From Cystobacter ferrugineus (GTDB lineage: Bacteria; Myxococcota; Myxococcia; Myxococcales; Myxococcaceae), in assembly GCF_001887355.1 (NCBI RefSeq), contig NZ_MPIN01000017.1:124001-188000 (forward strand): 64,000 nt of DNA, given 5' to 3'. The position numbers and the translations under genes were made by a program. How positions within the stretch are numbered: the stretch's first letter is position 1; every line of letters starts with the position of its first letter. Shown piece by piece: positions 35,140-44,298 of this stretch. A model generated the notes under the pieces. It searched no databases. It was not told the origin of the DNA and saw nothing but the letters and a program-made list of their open reading frames with translations.

Positions 35140-36743
35140 CACTGGCCGTCCACGTCCCGGCGCGGGAAGATGCGGGCGGGGATGCCCACGGCCACGCTGT
35201 CGGGGGGCACGTCCTGGAGCACCACCGCGTTGGCGCCGATGCGCGAGCGGGCGCCAATGGTGATGGGGCCGAGGATGCGCGCGCCGGCGCCCACCCACAC
35301 GTCGTCCTCGATGGTGGGGTAGCCGTCATCCTTGGCGGTGCCCACGGTGTTGTTGCCGTAGAAGCGCACGCGGTTGCCAATCTTCGCGTCGCCGCCAATC
35401 ACGGTGCCCAGGCTGTGGACGAAGTAGACGCCGGTGCCCAGTTGCACGTCCTTGCCAATCTCCACGCCGAGCAGCGCCGTCTGGGCCACGCGCAGCGCGT
35501 GGTTGCCCAGCGGAATGCCCAGGCCCCGCGCCGCCTCGCGCAGCCGCTGCAGCGCGAGCACCCGGTAGCCGTCCGACGTGAGCACCATGGAGGCCACGGC
35601 CTTCGGGCCCGCGTGGCCGTGGTGCTCCGAGCGCGTCGCCTCCAGCGCGTCCTCCTGGAGCGCCTGGACGAGCCGCCGCACCTGGCCGGGCCCGCCCGAG
35701 GTGAGGGCGAAGCGCGCCACGTGCCGAGCCGCCTCGGTGAGCGAGCCCGCCTCGGCGCGCGCCCCACGCAGGTACTCCATGGCGTACGTCACCGAGGTGC
35801 CCATGAAGGCCAGCTTCGCGTAGCCCGCCTCGTCGGCCCGCCGCGCCGCGCCCATCACCGCCTCCGTCAGCGGGCGCGAGGCCTCGGGCGCCAGCACCGC
35901 GGCGGCGAGCAGCGGCCGGGCCAGCGGGTTCATCTCGAAGAGGAAGCGCCAGGGGTCCACCTGTGGCACGTCCGGGTGCTTGTCCGCCACGCGCGAGTCG
36001 AAGACGCCATAGCGGTGGGCGCGCTTGAGCCACTTCTCGTAGCTGGTGTGATCCGAGCCGTGCAGCACGTGCGCGGCGGCGCAGAACTCGAAGCGGCAGC
36101 CGGCCTTCTCCAGGCGCACGCCCAGCTCGATGTCCTCGGACTGGCCCAGGCTCTTGTCGAAGCCGCCCGCGGCCACGTAGTCCGCGCGCCGGAAGGAGAC
36201 GTTGCCGGTGAAGAGCTGCCAGCCGTGGGCGCGCCGCTTGGGGCCACTCATGCTCGCGGCGATGCGGTTGTTGAGCCACGCATACCAGCGCTCGAACAGC
36301 GGCATGTCGGAGATGGCGGGGTCCGGGCGGATGCCGCCAAGCACCACGTTGCGCGAGCCCTGGGGGTGGCGCGCGAGGTGCCGGGCGAGGAAGTCCTCGG
36401 CCACCTGCATGTCGTCATCGGTGATGAGGACGATGTCACCCCGGGCCGCGAGCACGCCCCGGTGGCGCGCGGCCGCCGCGCCGGCGTTGGCCTGCGTCTC
36501 CACGCGCAGGGTGTAGGGCAGCGAGAGCTTGTCCAGAATGGGCGCCACCGGCTCGCGCGAGCCGTCATCCACCACCACCACCTCGAAGTCCGAGGGGGGC
36601 AGCGTCTGCCGGGCGAGCTGGTGGAGCAGGCGCTGGATGAGATCCGCGCGGTTGTAGGTGGCAACGACCACACTCAGCCGCGGGCGCGAGGCCTCGGGCC
36701 GAGGAGGAACAACGGCGCCAGGGGCGCCGGAAGCTGCATTCAT
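35139..36743 (-). CDS. GT2 glycosyltransferase fused to a hexapeptide acetyltransferase
   Basis: 534 residues. N-terminal GT-A domain (about 20-260): VVVATYNR, a VVVDDGS stretch and DDDMQ as the metal site. C-terminal left-handed beta-helix (about 400-530) of serine-acetyltransferase type with repeated IG/VG units and GIPARI. One protein may add a sugar and acetylate the product. The start (ATG, 36743) overlaps the upstream TGA. In M. xanthus eps an acetyltransferase (EpsC) and glycosyltransferases are separate genes; here the functions are joined. Confidence 0.9.
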   Translation of the reverse strand: MNAASGAPGAVVPPRPEASRPRLSVVVATYNRADLIQRLLHQLARQTLPPSDFEVVVVDDGSREPVAPILDKLSLPYTLRVETQANAGAAAARHRGVLAARGDIVLITDDDMQVAEDFLARHLARHPQGSRNVVLGGIRPDPAISDMPLFERWYAWLNNRIAASMSGPKRRAHGWQLFTGNVSFRRADYVAAGGFDKSLGQSEDIELGVRLEKAGCRFEFCAAAHVLHGSDHTSYEKWLKRAHRYGVFDSRVADKHPDVPQVDPWRFLFEMNPLARPLLAAAVLAPEASRPLTEAVMGAARRADEAGYAKLAFMGTSVTYAMEYLRGARAEAGSLTEAARHVARFALTSGGPGQVRRLVQALQEDALEATRSEHHGHAGPKAVASMVLTSDGYRVLALQRLREAARGLGIPLGNHALRVAQTALLGVEIGKDVQLGTGVYFVHSLGTVIGGDAKIGNRVRFYGNNTVGTAKDDGYPTIEDDVWVGAGARILGPITIGARSRIGANAVVLQDVPPDSVAVGIPARIFPRRDVDGQ

Positions 36744-37396
36744 TTCTTCAGGGCTCCGGACGGGGGCTGGAGGGTAACGCTTCCGAGGAAGCGCTCCTTC
36801 CCAATCAGGTCCAGCGTCCGGCGGGCCGAAGTATAATCCGAGGAGCCGAGCGTCACGCTCAAGAGCGCCTTCTCGGCCGCCAGCGCGATTTCCAGCCCCA
36901 GGGGGTTGGCGACGACGGAGTCGATGAGGACGACCACCCGGTCTCCCTGCTCCACGTACGCCCGCATCTCACTGACCACGTGCTGCGAGGCGCCCAGCTC
37001 CAGGCCCTCGGCGTCCAGGAAGTGCAGGGGGATGCTGCTCTGCCGGTTGGCGACCTCCAGGATGGCCTGGACGGCCTGCAACCCCGAGCCCCCCGGATGC
37101 GAGGGCACCACCACCAGCGAGGACCAGCGATGACGCTGGTTGAGCATCGCCCACAGCTGCAACAGCGTGCTCGACGGCACACCGGGCGTGGGGGCATACT
37201 GCGGCTGAGCCGTCTCCGCCGCGACCGTGGCCACCGTGCCATCGGCCTCCAGCGCCCGCTCCGGGGCCGGAGGAGAGGGCTGCGGCCGGCTCCCACGCAC
37301 GACGGACAGCGGCTGCACCACGCGCCGCGTATCTGGTGACGTGGGGCCTCCCGTGCGCGAGCCACCCTTCGTCTTCTTGTCGTGAGGCTCGAACAT
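36740..37396 (-). CDS. Degenerate BY-kinase-like (CpsD/Wzc C-domain) protein
   Basis: 218 residues. After a disordered N-terminus (about 1-75) the fold follows the tyrosine autokinase domain of Wzc/CpsD proteins, with LVVVPSHPGGSG where Walker A should be, VVVLIDS for Walker A' and LGSSDYTSARRTLDLI near the end. The P-loop Lys is missing, so ATP binding and kinase activity are unlikely and a structural or regulatory role with EpsV is proposed. There is no clear ribosome-binding site; TATAGT ends 7 nt before the ATG, which fits a leaderless transcript. Its end overlaps the next gene by 4 nt. Confidence 0.7.
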   Translation of the reverse strand: MFEPHDKKTKGGSRTGGPTSPDTRRVVQPLSVVRGSRPQPSPPAPERALEADGTVATVAAETAQPQYAPTPGVPSSTLLQLWAMLNQRHRWSSLVVVPSHPGGSGLQAVQAILEVANRQSSIPLHFLDAEGLELGASQHVVSEMRAYVEQGDRVVVLIDSVVANPLGLEIALAAEKALLSVTLGSSDYTSARRTLDLIGKERFLGSVTLQPPSGALKK

Positions 37397-37503
37397 GGCC
37401 GGAACTATACTACCGCGTCCTGGGGCGATTGGCACCCCCGAAGATGCCGGACCTGGGCGCGGAGTGTCATATTTCCGTGGCCGCTTGGGCTTTCGGTGCG
37501 GTA

Positions 37504-39054
37504 TCATACAAGATTTCCCGTTTGGGTGCGAGTTCCCCCAACTGGAACGACTCCAGAAGTTTTCGCGGCATGGGGGCTCGGCCAGGCGCCCGTCAAAGTG
37601 GCCAGCTTGCCCACGCAGGTGGTCGCCATGGCGATGAGAATGGTGCCCAGCCAGCTGATGCTGCCCATGTCGCCGAAGCACTGGTTGGTATAGGCCACGA
37701 TGATGGCCATGGCCACCAAAGTGCCGGCGCGGTGCATGGGTTCCCGGGCGCGGGGGTAGGTGCGCACCGTCAAGAAAACGGCCACGGAAATCCAGGCCCA
37801 CAGGCCGCTGAAGCCCACCACCCCGCCGAAGGCGAGCATGCCCAGCACCGAGTTGTGCGGGTGGTAGAGGTAGTCGGCGAAGGCGTGGGAGATGTCGGGC
37901 AGGGGGATGATCTCCTCGAACTCCTGGCCCCACCCGCGGCCGAGCACGGGGTTCTTCTCCCAGGTGTGGATGACGTCGAGGTTCTCGATGTCGCGGTAGT
38001 CCATCTGCCCCTTCTCCAGGTTCTCTCCCTCCAGCACCGAGCGGAAGATGCCCACCGGGCCGAAGATGCCCGTGGGCGTCTGCCAGCCCACCGCCAGGTA
38101 GAAGGGGAAGAAGGGCAGGAGCACCACTCCCAGCCGGAGGAACTTGAGCTTGAGCGGGCTGCGGGGCGTGATCAGGAAGGCGGCGATGAGCGAGAAGACG
38201 AACTCCACGTAGCCCAGGCGCCGGTCGTTGTAGTGCATGCCCATGAAGATGACGGCGCTCACGATGACCATGCGCCAGAAGTGCTTGCGCGTGGGCTGCT
38301 CGAACCACGACATCATCACCGTCATCAGGCCCGCGACGTACAGCATCGAGTCCGAGTGCGTGGTGGCGTACTCGAAGTACAGGCCCCGCGGCCGGGCGAT
38401 CATCACGATGAACCAGGCGCCCAGGAACGCCTTGGTGCAGCAGCCCACGACGATCATCCGGCCGAGGGTGCGGAAGTCCTCGGGCCCGCGCAGCGCGACG
38501 TTGAAGAGCAGCACCAGCAGCGGGAGCGCCGCCATCTGGTGCCACTGCCACGTGGCCACGCGCGAGTTGCCCCCGTTGATGTAGATGCCGAGCACCTGCA
38601 TCCAGAGGATGGTGGCGGGCAGTACCAGCAGCCCGATGACGAGCGGCTTGGGCAGGGGCGTCGTGTAGTCGTCGATCTCGATGCGGTTGGCGCGCCGGTA
38701 GGCGTACAGCGCGAGGAAGCCCAGGGTGGCGATGTCCAGCAGGGGAAAGCCCAGGCCGGGCACGCCCACCACGTTGCTCAGGTTGATGAAGAGCAGCTTG
38801 CCGGGGAAGTACAGCGGGGACTTCCACTCGCCCTCGTAGGGCACCTCGGGCACCAGGTCCACCGTGACGGCCATGGCGAACAGGGCGAGCGTGAGCTTGC
38901 GCACCGGCTGCTGGCAAATCCAATACAGCGCGGCGGCGAGCACCATGGGCAGCACCGCCACCTGGGGCGCGAGGATGACGAGCCCCATCGTGGCCGCCAC
39001 CAGCAGGGCCAGCAGCGACAGGAAGACGGGCGTGCGCGAGAGGAAGGCCTCCAT
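37504..39054 (-). CDS. wzy: Wzy-type polysaccharide polymerase / O-antigen ligase family
   Basis: 516 residues with about eleven helices and a large periplasmic loop containing HTWEKNPVLGRGWGQ and YLYHPHNSVLGMLA, the pattern of Wzy/WaaL O-antigen ligase-like proteins. It would polymerise undecaprenol-linked repeat units at the outer face of the inner membrane. The ATG at 39054 is preferred over the GTG at 39060 because AGG lies 8 nt upstream. It follows epsU by 10 bp. Confidence 0.86.
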   Translation of the reverse strand: MEAFLSRTPVFLSLLALLVAATMGLVILAPQVAVLPMVLAAALYWICQQPVRKLTLALFAMAVTVDLVPEVPYEGEWKSPLYFPGKLLFINLSNVVGVPGLGFPLLDIATLGFLALYAYRRANRIEIDDYTTPLPKPLVIGLLVLPATILWMQVLGIYINGGNSRVATWQWHQMAALPLLVLLFNVALRGPEDFRTLGRMIVVGCCTKAFLGAWFIVMIARPRGLYFEYATTHSDSMLYVAGLMTVMMSWFEQPTRKHFWRMVIVSAVIFMGMHYNDRRLGYVEFVFSLIAAFLITPRSPLKLKFLRLGVVLLPFFPFYLAVGWQTPTGIFGPVGIFRSVLEGENLEKGQMDYRDIENLDVIHTWEKNPVLGRGWGQEFEEIIPLPDISHAFADYLYHPHNSVLGMLAFGGVVGFSGLWAWISVAVFLTVRTYPRAREPMHRAGTLVAMAIIVAYTNQCFGDMGSISWLGTILIAMATTCVGKLATLTGAWPSPHAAKTSGVVPVGGTRTQTGNLV

Positions 39055-39064
39055 CGTCACCGCC

Positions 39065-40255
39065 TCAGGTCTTGGGCGTCTCGCGCGTGGTGCGCACCCA
39101 CTCGCCCTTCTTCTCCTCGGGGCGGGTCGTCAAGAGCCACAGCTTCCAGCCCACGTAGAAGGGCGCCCGCGCGAGCGCCAGCAGGCCGCGCAAGCCCATG
39201 CCGGACACCCACCAGCCGCGCATGACGTAGAGCACCAGGCTCGTCACCGCGAAGGCCGCCGCCCACGCGCTCCAGGCCAGGTGCCCCCGCGCGAGCGACA
39301 GCGCCACCGAGGCCCCCGCGAGCGCGAGCGCCCCCAGCACCACCCACGTGAGCGGCAGCACGAGCAGATCCATCGCCAGGTCCACGAGGATGCGGTCGCG
39401 CTTGCCGAGCCCCTCGGCGAGCAGCGGCAGGCCGTGCTGGCGCAGCATCGCCATGCGGCCGCCTTCCCACCGGCGGCGCTGCGAGCGCGAGGCCTTCTCC
39501 CCGGACACCATCTCCCCGAGCGCCTCGGCCTCCCACGCGTAGTGCACGCGCTCGCCCGCCTGCCCCAGGCGGATGCCGTACTCCAGGTCCTCCACGATGG
39601 AGAAGGCCTCGTGGGGCACCCGGCGGATGATGGCGTGGGTGAAGCACATGCCGTTGCCGCGCAGGCCGCACGACACGCCCAGGCGCTCGCGGCCCAGGGA
39701 GCGCACCTTGTGGAAGAGCGCCATGGACACGGCCATGAGCTGCGTGCGCCACGAGGCCTCCGGGTTGAGCACGCCGTAGTGGGCCTGCACCGCGTGCGCT
39801 CCCGCCTCCAGCCGCAGCGCGAAGGCGTGCAGCAGGTTGGGCGTCACCTCCGTGTCCGCGTCCACCACCACCACCGCGTCGGCGAAGCCCTCCTCGAGGC
39901 TCTTGTCGAAGGCGAGCTGCAGGGCGTAGCCCTTGCCGCGCAGCTCCTGGTTGTGCCGCACGAGCACCGTGGCGCCGGCCTCCCGCGCGCGCTCGGCCGT
40001 GGCATCCGTGCAGTTGTCCGCCACCACGAGGATGCGCCGGAGCTGCTCCGGCCAGTCCAGCCGCGACAGGTTGCCCACCGTGCGCGCGATGCCCGCCTCC
40101 TCGTTGTGGGCGGGGATGATGATGTCGAACTTGAGCCGTGGGGGCACCCGGGGCGGCGCTGGCTTCTGCCCGGACAACAGCGTGAGCAGTAGCAGGTACC
40201 CCGAGGCGGCGAGTACCGGCAGGGCCAGGAGGATGAGCGTCAGATCGAGCAACAT
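39065..40255 (-). CDS. epsU: Membrane GT2 glycosyltransferase, EpsU-like
   Basis: 396 residues. An N-terminal helix, then a processive GT2 domain with IIPAHNEE, VVVDADTE (metal site) and SQRRRW (the Q/RxxRW product-binding motif), followed by two or three helices. Such enzymes elongate the lipid-linked repeat unit. Position after epsV matches epsU in the M. xanthus locus, which supports the name. Start is ATG at 40255 (GTG 40258 is possible). Confidence 0.85.
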   Translation of the reverse strand: MLLDLTLILLALPVLAASGYLLLLTLLSGQKPAPPRVPPRLKFDIIIPAHNEEAGIARTVGNLSRLDWPEQLRRILVVADNCTDATAERAREAGATVLVRHNQELRGKGYALQLAFDKSLEEGFADAVVVVDADTEVTPNLLHAFALRLEAGAHAVQAHYGVLNPEASWRTQLMAVSMALFHKVRSLGRERLGVSCGLRGNGMCFTHAIIRRVPHEAFSIVEDLEYGIRLGQAGERVHYAWEAEALGEMVSGEKASRSQRRRWEGGRMAMLRQHGLPLLAEGLGKRDRILVDLAMDLLVLPLTWVVLGALALAGASVALSLARGHLAWSAWAAAFAVTSLVLYVMRGWWVSGMGLRGLLALARAPFYVGWKLWLLTTRPEEKKGEWVRTTRETPKT

Positions 40256-40298
40256 CACGGGGCGGGGAACTCCAGTGGGGGCATGGCGAGGCGCCGCG

Positions 40299-41807
40299 CT
40301 AGCGGGACTGGCTCTCCAGGGGAAGGGTCTCCATCTCCGCCAGCACGGGCAGACCCAGCCCGCGCTTGACCTGCCAGGACTGCAACAGCCGGCCGCTGAG
40401 CACGTCGCGGGCGATCGCCGCGAACACGCCCAGCAGGAGCCCCGCGAGGATGCCTCCCAGGGCGATCACCTTGGCGTTGGGCTTGATGGGACTGCGGGGG
40501 AACTCGGCCGGGGTGAGCACGGTGTAGCGGTACTTGAAGTTCGCCCGGGCGATGTCGCGCTCGAGCCTGGTCGCGTCGATGCGCTTGCGCGCCTGCTGCA
40601 GCGCGATGGTGCGCGCCTGCACTTCGTCCATCGCCGTGCGCACCCTGGGATTCTCCAGCATGCCCGGCAGGATGCCCATGAGCACCCGCTCCAGGCCGTA
40701 CGGGTCCGGCATGGGCTCGTCGGGGAAGGGCACCGAGCCGCCTCCCATGCGCGCGTACTCGCGCGCGAGCTGGTCCTCCTCCTTCTGCAGCACGTGCACC
40801 TGGGGAGAGCCGTTGGCCGCCAGCGCCGCCACGCTCTGCTCCAGGTCCACGATGGACGGGTGGTTCTCCCCGTACAGCCGGCTCTTGGCCTTCATCTCCG
40901 CGCGCATCTCCTCCAGGCGCCGGTTGTGCTTCTCCTCGGCGTCGGAGATGGCGCGCCGCTTGGCGCGGATGAGGAAGCGCATCTCCGCCATGCGCTCGTT
41001 CGTGTTGAAGCCTCCCACGCGCGGGTCTCCCACCGCGCGCCGGCGCTCGATCATGATCTGCGCGAAGATCTTGTCGAACTCGAGCACCGAGGCCTTGTAG
41101 TTCTCCAGCGCCGTCTTCTCGTAGCCCTCGAGAATGGCCAGCGCCTCGTCGATGGTGGCCATGTCCTCGCGCTGGCGCGACTCGAGGAAGTTCTGCTGCG
41201 CGGCGTCGGCCAGCTCGTAGGCGAGCTGGGGATCCGGCCAGGTGACGGACAGGCTCACCCGGCCATCGTCCGTGTTCACGCTGAGCTGCTTCTCCAGCAT
41301 GCCCACCATGGCGTCCAGCTTGATGTCCTCGGTGGGACGGCCGGAGATGAGGTGCACCAGCGTGTCCTTGAGGCGCAGGAGCGGGGCGCGCGTGGCCTCC
41401 CAGCGGTCCAGCAGGTTCACCCGCTTGATGAGCGACACGATGTTCTCGCGCTTCATCACCGCCCGCGCCGTCGAGCGCGTCACCGAGTCGATTTCCCCCG
41501 GCGGACGCACGGGGCTGGGCGCCTCGGGCTCCAGCGCGGAGATGCGCTCGGGGTTGACCAGCGCGCCGATGATGGCGGTGCGCTTGGTCAGGAGGATGGA
41601 CTCCGCGTAGAACGTGCGCGGCAGGAACTTGGCGAGCGCCAGCCCCAGCGACGCCGTCACCACGAAGGTGCCCAGCGCCAGGAGCTTGTGGCGCAGCACG
41701 GCGTTCTTCACGTAGCTGTAGTAGTCGTGCATCGCCTCCCAGTCGAAGAGCTGGGACTGGGCGCGCTCCACCTCGGGGAGTTCTTCGTTCGAGGGCATGC
41801 CGCTCAT
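40299..41807 (-). CDS. epsV: Polysaccharide co-polymerase (Wzz/Wzc family without kinase domain), EpsV
   Basis: 502 residues. Two membrane helices (about 40-62 and 455-478) enclose a coiled-coil-rich periplasmic domain, the Wzz architecture that sets chain length and links polymerase to the export pore. The Pro-rich EFPRSPIKPN motif precedes the second helix as in PCP proteins. There is no C-terminal tyrosine kinase domain; a degenerate one is encoded separately at 36740. The ATG overlaps the epsW stop (ATGA) behind AAGGAGG. Confidence 0.9.
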   Translation of the reverse strand: MSGMPSNEELPEVERAQSQLFDWEAMHDYYSYVKNAVLRHKLLALGTFVVTASLGLALAKFLPRTFYAESILLTKRTAIIGALVNPERISALEPEAPSPVRPPGEIDSVTRSTARAVMKRENIVSLIKRVNLLDRWEATRAPLLRLKDTLVHLISGRPTEDIKLDAMVGMLEKQLSVNTDDGRVSLSVTWPDPQLAYELADAAQQNFLESRQREDMATIDEALAILEGYEKTALENYKASVLEFDKIFAQIMIERRRAVGDPRVGGFNTNERMAEMRFLIRAKRRAISDAEEKHNRRLEEMRAEMKAKSRLYGENHPSIVDLEQSVAALAANGSPQVHVLQKEEDQLAREYARMGGGSVPFPDEPMPDPYGLERVLMGILPGMLENPRVRTAMDEVQARTIALQQARKRIDATRLERDIARANFKYRYTVLTPAEFPRSPIKPNAKVIALGGILAGLLLGVFAAIARDVLSGRLLQSWQVKRGLGLPVLAEMETLPLESQSR

Positions 41808-42202
41808 GCCTCCTTGCGAGGACGGGCCGCCAGCACCCGCTCCAACTGGTGACGGAACTCCTCGGGCGTGAAGGGCTTGATGAGGTAGCCGCTCACCCCC
41901 GCCTCCTCCGCCTGGGCCCGATCCATCGTCTGCGTGCGCGCGGAAATCATCAAAACCGGGATGTCTTGGAGAACGGGCGTGGAGCGGATGAACTCGCACA
42001 CCTCGTAACCCGAGATATCCGGCAGCGTCAGATCCAGGCACACCAGCACCGGGCGGTGCTCGGCGAGGAACTCCAGCGCGGCCTGTCCGCTGCCGGCCTC
42101 CTGCACCCGTGAGAAGCCCATCGACTGGAGCAGATCGCTCACCATCCGGCGGAACATGGGTGAGTCCTCGACGACGAGAACTGCTCCTTGCTGCTGCTCC
42201 AT
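41804..42202 (-). CDS. epsW: Single-domain response regulator EpsW
   Basis: 132 residues with a complete receiver domain: VEDS acidic pocket, phospho-Asp57 (LVCLDLTLP), the switch region LMISA and the Lys of LIKPF. No output domain. Co-translated with epsV by a 4-nt overlap, which suggests phosphorylation-dependent control of polysaccharide synthesis. A CheY-like EpsW occupies the same place in M. xanthus. Confidence 0.9.
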   Translation of the reverse strand: MEQQQGAVLVVEDSPMFRRMVSDLLQSMGFSRVQEAGSGQAALEFLAEHRPVLVCLDLTLPDISGYEVCEFIRSTPVLQDIPVLMISARTQTMDRAQAEEAGVSGYLIKPFTPEEFRHQLERVLAARPRKEA

Positions 42203-42221
42203 ACGCGTCTCTCTGGCCTTT

Positions 42222-42395
42222 TCAGCCTTCCATCGACATCCAGACGACCAGGACGACGAAGATGTAGAAGAAGTTGTACGCCACGAACATCGCCACCGCG
42301 CGTTTTACGCCGCGCGCCGCGTTGGGCTCTCGCGCCGCCAGACCCGGGAGCACGAGCAGTGCGTACAACACGGACATCAACAGGAACTTCTTCAT
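42222..42395 (-). CDS. Small two-helix membrane protein between epsX and epsW
   Basis: 57 residues: MKKFLLMSVLYALLVLPGLA as the first helix, a short basic loop (AREPNAARGVKRA) and a second helix through FFYIFVVLVVWM. The frame lies in the gap between two eps genes and has gene-like codon use. Too short for many gene callers. It could assist the inner-membrane export complex. A gene of similar place (between epsX and epsW) exists in the M. xanthus eps locus; equivalence is inferred. Confidence 0.65.
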   Translation of the reverse strand: MKKFLLMSVLYALLVLPGLAAREPNAARGVKRAVAMFVAYNFFYIFVVLVVWMSMEG

Positions 42396-42407
42396 GGCCT
42401 GATGGTC

Positions 42408-43652
42408 TCAAAGCCTACCACGGTCATAGCGCACGACCAATCCAACGCTCGTGAGCCACTGGACAACCGGAGCGAACGTCTCCAGGTCGCGGCTGAACGA
42501 CAGGACGGCATGATTGCGCCAACTGAACTGTCCCTTCGCCTGCAGGAAGAGGTAGCGGGAGAGCGGCAGGGGCAGCAGCGCCTCCAGATCCGCCCGTACT
42601 TCTTGATCGTTACGGTGCAGTCCAGAGGTAAGTGGGTGGGCATAGCGGACGCCGCCGGTCACCTTGGCCTCGCGCCGGCCCTCCCACTTCAAGTCCACGC
42701 CCAACTCACCCCGCGGGACGAGTTGGGTGGTGAGCGGATCCATGTACGGCACGTATCGGGCGCGCAGCCGGGCCTTCACCGGCCAGTGATGGCCCAGGGG
42801 CACGGGGGCGTCGAGTTGGGCCTCCAGGGTGGGCATGGTCACGTTGAATGGCTCCAGGTCCTGCCGGCGTGGGTACACCCGGCCCAGCGCGATGCCCGGC
42901 GAGAGGCTCAAGTCCACCAGGGGGCTGAAGGCGTGTTTGATTCCCGGCGCCACCTGGAGCAGCGAGTCCCGGTTGGCGGTGGAGAAATGCACGTCCTGGC
43001 CGAGCACCATCAGGGAGAGGTAGTCGCGGCGGGTGGCGCCGTAGACGGCATCCAGGCGGAGCTGGGGCAGGCGCTGCTGGGGGTAGGCGGCCTCACCGCG
43101 CTTGAGCGGATGCACCGGGTAGTCCAACAGGCCGTTGACGATCCACCCGAGGGTGCCCGCCACGTTCAGGCGCTTGACGCCGAAGGAGCTCTGAAAGCCC
43201 GCCAGGGTCTCCGTGTAGACGTAGGAGCTGCTCAGCAGGAACCCCTGGGACTCGCCGGGATTGACCGGCAGATCGCTGCCCCCGGCGCCCCGGAAGTCGC
43301 TGAGCGGGAAGGTGCCGAAGGTGGTGGTGTGGACGGCCACCAGCGAGAAGTCGCGGCGCAGCTTGTATTCGACCCACGCGTAGGTCGACAGCAGGAACTC
43401 GACGGTGGTGTTCAGCGGCACCTGGCGCAGGAAGATCTGCGGCTCGGCGACGAACTTCACGTCCAGCCGGTTGGTGTACAGCTCGCTGTCCAGGCGCGGC
43501 GCGATCAGCACGTCCGTCACCACGTTGCTGTCGGCCGTTTCGGTCAGCAGCTTCGTGCGGGTGACGGAGGTCACGCTTGCCTGGGCCTTGTATTTGATGG
43601 CCGGAACGGAGGCCACCATCAACCAGCCGATCGCCAGGGCAGGCAGCGCCAT
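42408..43652 (-). CDS. epsX: Outer-membrane beta-barrel protein EpsX
   Basis: 414 residues. Signal peptide (MALPALAIGWLMVASVPA) then alternating hydrophobic/polar strands consistent with a large beta-barrel ending in an aromatic-containing strand. In M. xanthus short OPX lipoproteins pair with such barrels to make the outer-membrane polysaccharide pore; EpsX is the eps barrel. It begins 4 bp after epsY, supporting a complex with it. Confidence 0.83.
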   Translation of the reverse strand: MALPALAIGWLMVASVPAIKYKAQASVTSVTRTKLLTETADSNVVTDVLIAPRLDSELYTNRLDVKFVAEPQIFLRQVPLNTTVEFLLSTYAWVEYKLRRDFSLVAVHTTTFGTFPLSDFRGAGGSDLPVNPGESQGFLLSSSYVYTETLAGFQSSFGVKRLNVAGTLGWIVNGLLDYPVHPLKRGEAAYPQQRLPQLRLDAVYGATRRDYLSLMVLGQDVHFSTANRDSLLQVAPGIKHAFSPLVDLSLSPGIALGRVYPRRQDLEPFNVTMPTLEAQLDAPVPLGHHWPVKARLRARYVPYMDPLTTQLVPRGELGVDLKWEGRREAKVTGGVRYAHPLTSGLHRNDQEVRADLEALLPLPLSRYLFLQAKGQFSWRNHAVLSFSRDLETFAPVVQWLTSVGLVVRYDRGRL

Positions 43653-43656
43653 GCGT

Positions 43657-44298
43657 CTACTCCACCACCACCACGTCGCCCGTCTTCAGGCGGAAGCTGG
43701 CGGCACTGCCCTCGTTGCGGCTGAGGTTCTCCCACGTGAAGCGGATGCGCACCGGATCCTGGTAGCCGGGCTCGCGGCGCAGCACGTAGATGCCGTCGTC
43801 GCGCGCGTAGTCGGTGAAGCCGCCGGCCTCGGAGATGGCCTGCAACAGCCCCGCGCCCCACTCGAGCCTCTTCTGGCCCGCGTTGCGCACCTCGCCCAGC
43901 ACGGACACCTTGATGAGCTGCGCCTCCTGCACCATGACGGTGACGACGGGGTTGGCCACCAGCTCCTTGAGCTTCTGCTCCACCGCGCGCGCGAGCGCCG
44001 CGGGCGTCTGCCCGGCGGCATCCACGTCGTTGATGAGCGGCAGGCTGATGCGGCCGTCGTCGCGCACGCGCGGCCGACTGGAGATGCGATCCTGGTTCCA
44101 CACGTTGACGTCGAGCAGATCCCCATTGCGGATGAGGTAGCTGTCGTCCTGCTGCGACGGCGGGGGCTCGCGGTAGTCATCCACCCAGACGAAGCGGCCG
44201 GGGTGGTAGCAGGCCGAGACGAACAGCAGGGCGGCCAGGGCGGCCAGGCGCGGGGCCCGGCGACGGGCGGGACTCATGGGGGGCGGAAGGGTCTTCAT
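43657..44298 (-). CDS. epsY: Short OPX export lipoprotein EpsY (Wza-like)
   Basis: 213 residues. Lipoprotein signal (LLFVSAC, Cys30), a Poly_export (PES) domain with IRNGDLLDVNVWN, and one SLBB domain (about 120-200, VSVLGEVRNAG). The C-terminal helical pore domain of E. coli Wza is absent, which explains the need for the adjacent barrel EpsX. The ATG overlaps the wzx stop by 4 nt. Confidence 0.92.
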   Translation of the reverse strand: MKTLPPPMSPARRRAPRLAALAALLFVSACYHPGRFVWVDDYREPPPSQQDDSYLIRNGDLLDVNVWNQDRISSRPRVRDDGRISLPLINDVDAAGQTPAALARAVEQKLKELVANPVVTVMVQEAQLIKVSVLGEVRNAGQKRLEWGAGLLQAISEAGGFTDYARDDGIYVLRREPGYQDPVRIRFTWENLSRNEGSAASFRLKTGDVVVVE

